From NCBI GenBank assembly GCA_937906165.1, contig CALCYA010000067.1, positions 1 to 11,328 of the forward strand: DNA of 11,328 nt, in the 5' to 3' direction. The stretch's first letter is position 1, and every line of letters begins with the position of its first letter. The notes below the pieces were generated by a model that had not been told where the DNA came from, made no database searches, and worked only from the letters and a program-made list of their open reading frames with translations. Positions 1 to 5,607 of the stretch are shown here, piece after piece. The stretch is from an uncultured Bacteroidales bacterium (GTDB lineage: Bacteria; Bacteroidota; Bacteroidia; Bacteroidales; Bacteroidaceae). The translations under genes and the position numbers were made by a program.

Positions 1-604
1 TTGTAAATACCGCTGTGGTTCGGGTATTGCCCTCACGGAAAGGGTGAATCTGCCAGATGCCTGACACGAATTTGCAAATCTGCTTCACCGCCATATCGGC
101 ATTGAGCACCGAATAATCAGTCTTTTTCTCCTGCTCAAAGTCGTATTCGAGCGTCTCACGCAGCATATCGTAGTTCGAATAGAGCACCGTGTCGCCATTC
201 AATACCCACTCCTTCTTTGTAATATTGACATCACGCAACTGTCCGGCGTGTTTGTATATACCCTCGAACAAACGGCGGTGGATTCTTATCAAGTAGTCGG
301 GCGTAAACGAAAACGACTGCTCGGATAAAATCTCGGTGATGCGTGCCGAAACTTTGTCTGCCTCCTCTGTGCGCTCATTGTCAAGGTGTTCGCGAACATC
401 TTTTGTCTCGTAGTATGTGTCAAGCATATCCTTGACCTGATCAATCGTAATATCGCCCTCGATATGCTGTACCGCCGTCTTGATAAGATATTCCGATGGC
501 TTCAAGCCATCGACATCTTGAAGACCTATTGCCGTCTGCCACGCATTAGCTTTCGCCTTCTTGTCTGGCTCTCCTTGAACTATATATTTGTCAAATTCGC
601 TCAT
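1..604 (-). CDS. Fic-family protein with N-terminal VbhA-like antitoxin segment (partial)
   Basis: The minus strand encodes 201 visible residues from ATG at 604; the gene continues past base 1. Fic enzymes transfer AMP (or another phosphate-linked group) from a nucleotide to a target hydroxyl. The catalytic loop HPFREGNTR is present at residues 187-195, with the histidine and the anion-binding Arg in place. Residues about 15-65, including GLQDVDGLKPS (28-38) and HIEGDITIDQV (47-57), resemble the VbhA antitoxin helix bundle, here fused to the toxin domain. The usual inhibitory motif (S/T)xxxE(G/N) is not clean: the matching spot reads L-Q-D-V-D-G, with Leu for Ser/Thr and Asp for Glu. The start is supported by a -7-like box 4 nt upstream. 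The gene diverges from vsr and shares the GC-rich flank composition, so it is probably resident rather than part of the island. The missing C-terminus lies to the left. Confidence 0.9.
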   Translation of the reverse strand, partial: MSEFDKYIVQGEPDKKAKANAWQTAIGLQDVDGLKPSEYLIKTAVQHIEGDITIDQVKDMLDTYYETKDVREHLDNERTEEADKVSARITEILSEQSFSFTPDYLIRIHRRLFEGIYKHAGQLRDVNITKKEWVLNGDTVLYSNYDMLRETLEYDFEQEKKTDYSVLNADMAVKQICKFVSGIWQIHPFREGNTRTTAVFT

Positions 605-608
605 ATTG

Positions 609-616
609 CAAAGTTA
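609..616 (-). promoter_or_regulatory. Bacteroidota-type -7 box for the Fic gene
   Basis: On the minus strand this reads TAACTTTG, a match to the TAnnTTTG -7 consensus of Bacteroidota, 4 nt before the ATG at 604. A TTTG lies about 23 bp further upstream (640-643), slightly longer than the usual spacing to a -33 box. The transcript would have a very short leader. Confidence 0.55.
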
Positions 617-820
617 ATTATATTAATCCGCTTCATTCCCAAACAGCTCGCACCTCACGGGCATTGTAGAATAGAATGGATATTTTGGTCATTTAAAAAT
701 CTTCTATTTGCCTAATCATTACTTAAATAGCAAAAATACAATAAACACGCGACATATCCAAACATTCAGCCCCAAGAGGTTTTTCCAACAAAATCCAAAC
801 ATAAAATCCAAGAAAAAGAG

Positions 821-828
821 TATCTTCG
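821..828 (+). promoter_or_regulatory. Probable -7 box for vsr
   Basis: TATCTTCG differs from TAnnTTTG at one base (C for T) and sits 4 nt before the ATG at 833, so the mRNA would be nearly leaderless. No clear TTG -33 box is seen upstream. The rest of the 605-832 intergenic stretch is AT-rich, and I see no other feature in it. Confidence 0.45.
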
Positions 829-832
829 CACC

Positions 833-1360
833 ATGGCAGACAGGATGACAAAAGAGCAAAGACACAGATGCATGTCACGCATCAAGGGCAGGGACACCAA
901 GCCCGAGATGCTCGTGCGCCGTTACCTGCACTCGCGCGGTTACCGCTACAGAGTCAACGTGCGCAGGCTCCCCGGCACACCCGACATCGTCCTGCGCAAG
1001 TACAAGACCGCAATATTTATCAACGGTTGTTTTTGGCACGGACACGAAGGCTGCCGGTACTATGTACCTCCAAAGAGCAATAGCCAATTCTGGCAACAGA
1101 AGATAGAACGCAACAAACAGCGCGACATAGAAAAACGCATCCAGCTCCGCCTCCTCGGCTGGCACACAATCATTATCTGGGGGTGCGAACTGATGCCCAA
1201 ACAACGCTACACCACCCTACAGGCTCTTGAACAGACACTGAACAAGATATTCCTGCTGAATAATTCGGTAGAAGTCACTGCCAGCTATCATGTGGTGGAA
1301 GATACTACTGGTATGGTGGCGGAAGAAGGAATAAAGCCAAGAAGGCAATCTGTTCAATGA
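833..1360 (+). CDS. vsr: Very short patch repair endonuclease (Vsr)
   Basis: Vsr nicks DNA 5' of the T in T:G mismatches that arise when 5-methylcytosine deaminates, so that repair restores C. The 175-aa protein matches the family end to end, with E. coli numbering nearly unchanged: E25, D51 (GTPDIV), C66, W68, H69, H71 (GCFWHGH), C74, D98 (NKQRD) and C118 (WGCEL). The metal-binding Asp and the zinc ligands are therefore kept. The position equal to E. coli His64 is Asn (INGCFW). About 35 extra C-terminal residues have no recognised motif. Its 5' part is much richer in GC than the methylase and nuclease genes at 3443-5468, and it is separated from them by two unrelated genes. Whether it serves that methylase or another one is thus open. 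It starts at an ATG right after a -7-like box. Confidence 0.95.
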   Translation: MADRMTKEQRHRCMSRIKGRDTKPEMLVRRYLHSRGYRYRVNVRRLPGTPDIVLRKYKTAIFINGCFWHGHEGCRYYVPPKSNSQFWQQKIERNKQRDIEKRIQLRLLGWHTIIIWGCELMPKQRYTTLQALEQTLNKIFLLNNSVEVTASYHVVEDTTGMVAEEGIKPRRQSVQ

Positions 1361-1366
1361 ATATAT

Positions 1367-1378
1367 TAATTATAATTA
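1367..1378. repeat. 12-bp AT palindrome upstream of the DUF2971 gene
   Basis: TAATTATAATTA is a perfect palindrome located between the vsr stop and the DUF2971 start. A degenerate -7-like sequence (TACTTTG, 1382-1388) follows directly, so it could be an operator. Chance occurrence is quite likely in such AT-rich DNA. Confidence 0.3.
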
Positions 1379-1412
1379 TAGTACTTTGCTATAGATATAA
1401 AAATAAGAAAAC

Positions 1413-2474
1413 ATGCAAAACTTTAGAGAAGAATTCAAAAAGATCATTGAGAAATCATACATACCACATAATGCAAATAAAAATATCTGTAATGATGTAT
1501 GGAAAAGAATCTATGATTTCGTACTACCAAACATTCCAGAAAAGTTATTTCGGTATCGAGGTATTGATAATAACCGTTTTTCAATTAAATCATTCAAAGA
1601 GGGAACTATATCTTTATGCCATGCGGGAATGTTCCCCGACAAGTATGATTCTTTACTATATGTAAACCAAGATAAAATTGTAGAAGATTTGAAGAATGGA
1701 TTAAAAAATGCATTGCGTATTACAATATCAAATATCAATAATAGATCTTCCAATATTATTGCGGAAAAAGCAGCCAAAGTATGTTATTATCGAGAGTGTG
1801 GATTTACTGAAGAACAGATTATTGAACAGATTATTGATGAAGAATATAATAAATTTTGTGATGACATAGGGATTGATATCAAGAACCGCGAATCACGTTT
1901 AAGGAGATCAAAAAATACAGCAAAGATAGCTTGCTTCACAGAAAGCGTACAATCAAAATATATGTGGGATAGATACGCTAGCGGATATACCGGTTTTGCA
2001 TTAGAATATGATCTGAGAGAGTGTATTTTTAAATATTCTGCACAAAACTTCAATATAAATCTTTTCCCAATAATCTATTCAGAATTAAGACCCGATGTAA
2101 CAATCAATGAAGGGAATATTCATACATATGAGTATTTCAAACGGCTTGGAGACAAAAAATGGCTGAATATATTAAACAAGATGATTCCCATTAACCAATT
2201 ACATTGGTATACATCTTATTTATATAAAGATAAAAAAGAGTATGAACACGAGCACGAATGGAGAATGTTGTATTATAACATAGAAGATGAGAATGATTAT
2301 GTTTCTATTCCCGACATGGGTTGCTTAAAGGCAATATATTATGGTCCAGACATTACTTCTGAGGACAAAGTAGAATTACACGAGATTGCGACTAAAAAAG
2401 GTTTAGAAGAATACGATGTTTGTCTTGATACAAACAGCCGGAAATATGATCTAAAAATAACACCATTCATGTAA
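1413..2474 (+). CDS. DUF2971 family protein
   Basis: This 353-aa soluble protein has the conserved blocks of DUF2971 in order: LFRYR (45-49), FPDKYD (74-79), CFTES followed by W185 and YA 188-189, GFALEYD (194-200), EHEWR (280-284) and LKAIYYGPDI (305-314). No signal peptide or membrane segment is visible. The biochemical function of the family is not established to my knowledge; members are frequent in defence and mobile regions. The Arg / W-x-x-YA / E-x-E-W-R spacing loosely recalls the three-block layout of ADP-ribosyltransferases, but that is my inference only. The gene is strongly AT-rich, unlike the preceding vsr, and starts 52 bp after it. The UPF0489 gene follows on the same strand after about 100 bp, so the two may be co-transcribed. 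ATG 1413 is preferred because the conserved region begins about 45 residues later; there is no strong ribosome-binding site. Confidence 0.85.
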   Translation: MQNFREEFKKIIEKSYIPHNANKNICNDVWKRIYDFVLPNIPEKLFRYRGIDNNRFSIKSFKEGTISLCHAGMFPDKYDSLLYVNQDKIVEDLKNGLKNALRITISNINNRSSNIIAEKAAKVCYYRECGFTEEQIIEQIIDEEYNKFCDDIGIDIKNRESRLRRSKNTAKIACFTESVQSKYMWDRYASGYTGFALEYDLRECIFKYSAQNFNINLFPIIYSELRPDVTINEGNIHTYEYFKRLGDKKWLNILNKMIPINQLHWYTSYLYKDKKEYEHEHEWRMLYYNIEDENDYVSIPDMGCLKAIYYGPDITSEDKVELHEIATKKGLEEYDVCLDTNSRKYDLKITPFM

Positions 2475-2575
2475 CATTATCATAACACTTTAGTAAAAGA
2501 TAAAGGTAAGCTAATTGATTGGATAACAACAATAACTTCACAAGTAACAAACTATGTAAATCAAGTATCTGTTCT

Positions 2576-3364
2576 ATGGAATCTGTATGGCATTTATATG
2601 ATAAGAATTTTCAAAAAAACAAATCTGGTTCCACAAACTTGAACATTCTTTATCAAGAAGGAAATGTTTTTGTTATGGACAATCATCTTGCTGCAGCATG
2701 GTGTTGGCTCCATATGCTTGAACGCGAAAAGATATATAATTTTTGTCACATTGATCAACATGACGATTTAGCAAATGACAATCATGAATTATTCAAAGAG
2801 TTATTTTCTAACGAAAAAATAATCTCAATAAATGATTATACTTCATTAGTCGCAAAACAAGCCCATGGAGTTGTCATTCCACCTTGCAAAATAATAAGAT
2901 GGGACAATTATATTCTTCATACTAAAGCGATTCGTCCAAATTGGTTCACTAAAGAAATTTATGCATGCCATCAGTTTGTATCTGGAAAAAGGTGTAGCTT
3001 AACAAATGAACAAGAATATGAAAAGTATTTTGATATCGATGAAGGAATTGTTCCTGTTGCTATCCATCCACAGAATATTGATTGTTTTGATCTAAATCGA
3101 AATCTAGAGGAGGCTCTAAATAATGATGATGGCGAATTATGGATAATAAATTTAGACATTGATTATTTCTTCGATAATGGCAAACAGATATTTTCTTCTG
3201 AATATATAAATTCTGTATGTTCTCAGATTAATCAAGTAAGAAAAAAGATAGCCATTATAACAATAGCTTTAAGCCCTGAATGTTGTGGAGGATGGGATAA
3301 TTCAATAAAGGTTTACAATCAGATAGCCAAAAACCTATCTATTACGATGAAAATCAAGTCGTAA
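2576..3364 (+). CDS. UPF0489 family protein (arginase-fold metal hydrolase)
   Basis: The protein of 262 aa (from ATG 2576) matches UPF0489, the arginase-like family that includes peptide arginases converting Arg to ornithine in ribosomal peptides, and human C5orf22. The whole binuclear metal site can be traced: H37 in VMDNH (33-37), D60-x-H62-x-D64 in HIDQHDD, and D194-x-D196 in NLDIDYF. A conserved SPECCGGW follows at 233-240 with E235. It is therefore probably an active Mn-type hydrolase, although the substrate is unknown. No RiPP precursor gene is evident nearby. The frame also opens upstream with TTG at 2519, directly after an in-frame TGA. That TTG is preceded by AAAGG at 2502-2506 and would add 19 residues. 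I prefer ATG 2576 because the added stretch (DNNNNF...) is low-complexity and lies outside the family match. The gene is AT-rich and follows the DUF2971 gene, probably in one transcript. Confidence 0.8.
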   Translation: MESVWHLYDKNFQKNKSGSTNLNILYQEGNVFVMDNHLAAAWCWLHMLEREKIYNFCHIDQHDDLANDNHELFKELFSNEKIISINDYTSLVAKQAHGVVIPPCKIIRWDNYILHTKAIRPNWFTKEIYACHQFVSGKRCSLTNEQEYEKYFDIDEGIVPVAIHPQNIDCFDLNRNLEEALNNDDGELWIINLDIDYFFDNGKQIFSSEYINSVCSQINQVRKKIAIITIALSPECCGGWDNSIKVYNQIAKNLSITMKIKS

Positions 3365-3411
3365 GTACAATATATACTAATCAATCATATCTATTAATGT
3401 AAATTTAGCGA

Positions 3412-3426
3412 TTATCTTTGAGATAA
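3412..3426. terminator. Weak hairpin between convergent genes
   Basis: TTATCT-TTG-AGATAA forms a perfect 6-bp stem with a 3-nt loop in the 78-bp gap between the converging UPF0489 and NgoFVII-type genes. It is AT-only apart from one G:C pair and has no T-tract on either side. It is at best a weak bidirectional terminator. Confidence 0.25.
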
Positions 3427-3442
3427 CATACAAGCAGCGTAA

Positions 3443-4423
3443 TCACACTCTATCCACTGAAAAATCCATAAAGAACTGTTCGTCATCTATTTTATAGAAT
3501 GTCACATCTGTGCGACCGTATCTTTCCAAATCTGCTTTTGTTACAAACGCGCCGTTTGCAACTCCGATTCTATTACGAAGATACTCACCTAATAACGAAT
3601 TGTTTAATGGAGTTGTTAAAGCCTTATCATTAGCTTGTTCTATTCGTAGTATAAGTTGTTTATTATCATCTGTAATCGCAGAAAAATGCGCTTTTCCCAA
3701 TGGGAAAAAACCACTTCTTGCAACAGACACTGGAACCGGAATATAAGCCTGATTCGGTTCTCGTTTGGTGCCATTTCTCCTGATTCCCCAATTAATACCA
3801 GAACCATGCCCGACATCTCCACGATTTGTCAGCAGAGATAAAGTAATCTTATTTAAAGAGGAATGACTTGTATTTTGTTTAAATTCTGCAATCTTTTGGT
3901 TCTTATAAAATTTTATATATTCCTCGATTTCATTATGATTACAAATAATTGAATCGGATTCTACAAGGTGATAAAATTCATAAGCCTCGTTTGGATCACA
4001 CTCAACAATATACTCCCTTTGTGATTTACCAAATCCATTCTGCGTATAATTAGCTGAACCGGCAAAAGCAATACATGGAATACCATCTTTTAACCAAAGA
4101 TACACTTTTGAATGAACCGGTGTTCCTTGATAAACATATTTGCACTCAAATGAAGAATAGTTTTCATCGCGAAAATCCACTAAGCCTTTAAGTCCTTCAT
4201 GAAGTTCTATATTAACACCATCTACAGGATACATTCCTGCAATCAGTGATATCTTAATAGGAGGCAAAGACTCCTCACTTATTTTCTTCATGTGCCAAGA
4301 TGCCATATTGTGGCTAACGTAACCAGATATAATAATAAGTTTATCGGCACCGTTACGAATTGGGTCTAGAAGAACTTTATTCATTAGTTCCTCATTAATA
4401 TAGCGATTCCTGTGATTACTCAT
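3443..4423 (-). CDS. NgoFVII-type restriction endonuclease (PLD fold)
   Basis: This 326-aa protein is a type II restriction nuclease of the NgoFVII family, relatives of the metal-independent phospholipase-D-fold enzymes such as BfiI. One half of an HKD site is visible: H104-x-K106 (PVHSKVYLW), then GSANYTQNGF at 122-131 with S123 and N125, and REYIVE with E137. Such enzymes dimerise so that two copies build one active site. The C-terminal third (about 190-326), containing SGINWGIR (208-215) and QAYIPVPV (225-232), matches the likely DNA-recognition domain of the family. Length is normal and no break is seen. Its ATG overlaps the methylase stop by 8 bp (ATGAGTAA), so the two are translationally coupled and made as a pair, methylase first. 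That order suits safe establishment in a new host. The recognition sequence cannot be read from the protein. Confidence 0.9.
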   Translation of the reverse strand: MSNHRNRYINEELMNKVLLDPIRNGADKLIIISGYVSHNMASWHMKKISEESLPPIKISLIAGMYPVDGVNIELHEGLKGLVDFRDENYSSFECKYVYQGTPVHSKVYLWLKDGIPCIAFAGSANYTQNGFGKSQREYIVECDPNEAYEFYHLVESDSIICNHNEIEEYIKFYKNQKIAEFKQNTSHSSLNKITLSLLTNRGDVGHGSGINWGIRRNGTKREPNQAYIPVPVSVARSGFFPLGKAHFSAITDDNKQLILRIEQANDKALTTPLNNSLLGEYLRNRIGVANGAFVTKADLERYGRTDVTFYKIDDEQFFMDFSVDRV

Positions 4424-5468
4424 AAATGTTAGATTCTACGCTATCATAATCTATGCCTGCAAAAGTCTTAAGTGTTGCCTCAAAAATTATTTGAGCTCCC
4501 TTACAAGGAACGGCCATACCTATCTGCTTGCGAACGCTTTCTTTGCTTCCAACAAACTCAAAATCATCTGGGAATGTTTGCAAACGTGCACGTTCTCTAT
4601 TGGTCAGAGCACGGGGTTCCGACCAATGGTAAATATGCGTACCACCTCCACCACTTCCAGTAACTGTATACGCAGGCTTATTAGGATCCAATCTTTTATA
4701 TATCTGACTAATCTTGGCTCCTTTCACATTTAGCTGGAGCTCTTTGGGCAAGTCTGCCGTAAAAGCGTTTTCGCCAGGTTTAATATATTTTAAACGTTCG
4801 ACAACTACTGGAGATTGCTTTGTCAATTCATTATTGGGGGCATCTGCTGGTATTGGAGGATTCTCTATAGCTGTTTTACAAGAATTATCCAAATGTCTAT
4901 ATGGCGCAGGAGACGGAACTTTAAAAGTAAGTTGTAAATCCTTTCTTATGCCCACAATAATAATACGGTGCCTTGCTTGCGGAATACCATATTCCTCAAA
5001 CTTATACAAATGAGGTGTGATCTCATAACCGGCTCCACGAAGTTCCGATAGGATTTTGGCGAAAGCGTTACCATCATTAGCATTTTTAAGACCACCGACA
5101 TTTTCTGCAAGAAACCACATTGGTTTAAATTTCTTCAGAGCTTTAACGCCATAGGAATACAATGGGCCATAAACGCCATCCATACCTTTTTGCTCACCAA
5201 CCACACTGTAGTCATTACAAGGGAATCCAAATGCCAAGGCATCAATATCCTCAAGCTTATTCATGTTGAACTTACGCACATCCTCATGATATACCGTATT
5301 GGGAGCTTCTGGACAAATATTTTTCCGATATGTATTGCACGTATCGGAATCATAATCATTAGCCCATTGATGCTTTATGGCAAAATTGTCATTTTCAATT
5401 TTTGCATTTAAAGCACCTGTCGCAATTCCACCAGGACCGCAAAATAATTCGCCGAGTCTAAATATCAT
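4416..5468 (-). CDS. DNA (cytosine-5) methyltransferase of the restriction-modification pair
   Basis: This 350-aa m5C methyltransferase uses S-adenosylmethionine to methylate cytosine within the target site and protect it from the partner nuclease. The motifs run in order: I FCGPGG (9-14), IV GFPCNDYS with catalytic C84, VI ENVGG (122-126), VIII QARHR (164-168), a target-recognition region about 180-285 ending in TVTGSGGGGTH (268-278), IX RERARLQTFPDDF (291-303), and X QIGMAVP (315-321). Motif X has Met where Asn is usual, and motif IV has PCNDYS where PCQxFS is common. A longer frame with an ATG at 5498 exists. The start at 5468 is preferred because GGAGGAAA lies 6 nt upstream of it and because 5498 falls inside the promoter -7 box. 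The gene is AT-rich like its nuclease partner and diverges from the mcrB-like gene. Confidence 0.96.
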   Translation of the reverse strand: MIFRLGELFCGPGGIATGALNAKIENDNFAIKHQWANDYDSDTCNTYRKNICPEAPNTVYHEDVRKFNMNKLEDIDALAFGFPCNDYSVVGEQKGMDGVYGPLYSYGVKALKKFKPMWFLAENVGGLKNANDGNAFAKILSELRGAGYEITPHLYKFEEYGIPQARHRIIIVGIRKDLQLTFKVPSPAPYRHLDNSCKTAIENPPIPADAPNNELTKQSPVVVERLKYIKPGENAFTADLPKELQLNVKGAKISQIYKRLDPNKPAYTVTGSGGGGTHIYHWSEPRALTNRERARLQTFPDDFEFVGSKESVRKQIGMAVPCKGAQIIFEATLKTFAGIDYDSVESNIYE

Positions 5469-5474
5469 AACGCG

Positions 5475-5482
5475 TTTCCTCC
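5475..5482 (-). promoter_or_regulatory. Strong Shine-Dalgarno deciding the methylase start
   Basis: The minus strand reads GGAGGAAA, 6 nt before the ATG at 5468. It is the only strong ribosome-binding site seen in the window, which is notable for Bacteroidota, where such sites are usually weak. It suggests efficient early translation of the protective methylase. Confidence 0.75.
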
Positions 5483-5495
5483 ATAGTTTTATGTG

Positions 5496-5503
5496 CAAAT
5501 ATA
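5496..5503 (-). promoter_or_regulatory. -7 box for the methylase-nuclease operon
   Basis: The minus strand reads TATATTTG, a perfect TAnnTTTG -7 box, about 27 nt upstream of the methylase ATG and 13 nt before the Shine-Dalgarno. No clear TTG -33 is seen at the expected spacing. Confidence 0.65.
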
Positions 5504-5522
5504 CGATAAAAACAGGAACTAT

Positions 5523-5534
5523 TTGCCGCGGTAA
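5523..5534. promoter_or_regulatory. GC-rich imperfect palindrome in the divergent promoter region
   Basis: TTGCCGCGGTAA has a CCGCGG core with one mismatched pair outside it, inside otherwise AT-rich DNA between the two divergent -7 boxes. The position fits an operator. It also contains GCCGC, which matches GCSGC, the site I recall for NgoFVII itself. The specificity of the present enzymes is unknown. Confidence 0.35.
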
Positions 5535-5576
5535 GAGAATTTTCTATAAAACAAAGTTATTTTATCAAAAAACAAG

Positions 5577-5584
5577 TATCTTTG
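5577..5584 (+). promoter_or_regulatory. -7 box for the mcrB-like operon
   Basis: TATCTTTG is a perfect TAnnTTTG match, 23 nt before the ATG at 5608. No clear TTG -33 box is seen upstream, and no Shine-Dalgarno lies between box and start. It faces away from the methylase -7 box, with about 73 bp between the two. Confidence 0.65.
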
Positions 5585-5607
5585 TTTTATCCTTTAACAA
5601 CTAGCAT

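Noticed and set aside
386..715. Plus-strand open frame of 109 codons
   Set aside because: It is antisense to the Fic gene, whose HPFREGNTR motif is unmistakable on the minus strand.
1357..1665. 102-codon frame whose ATG overlaps the vsr stop, with a hydrophobic start
   Set aside because: It runs out of frame through the well-supported DUF2971 gene, and its protein is lysine-rich and low-complexity with no family match. The ATGA overlap with vsr is probably chance.
2519..2575. TTG-initiated 19-residue extension of the UPF0489 protein
   Set aside because: The TTG is simply the first codon after an in-frame TGA. The extra residues are low-complexity, and the family match begins after the ATG at 2576. 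It remains possible because AAAGG lies upstream.
3365..3442. Possible CRISPR or integration site between the converging genes
   Set aside because: No repeated units or flanking duplications are visible, only one weak AT hairpin.
5469..5498. Ten-residue N-terminal extension of the methylase
   Set aside because: The upstream ATG lies inside the TATATTTG promoter box, and GGAGGAAA is placed for the ATG at 5468.
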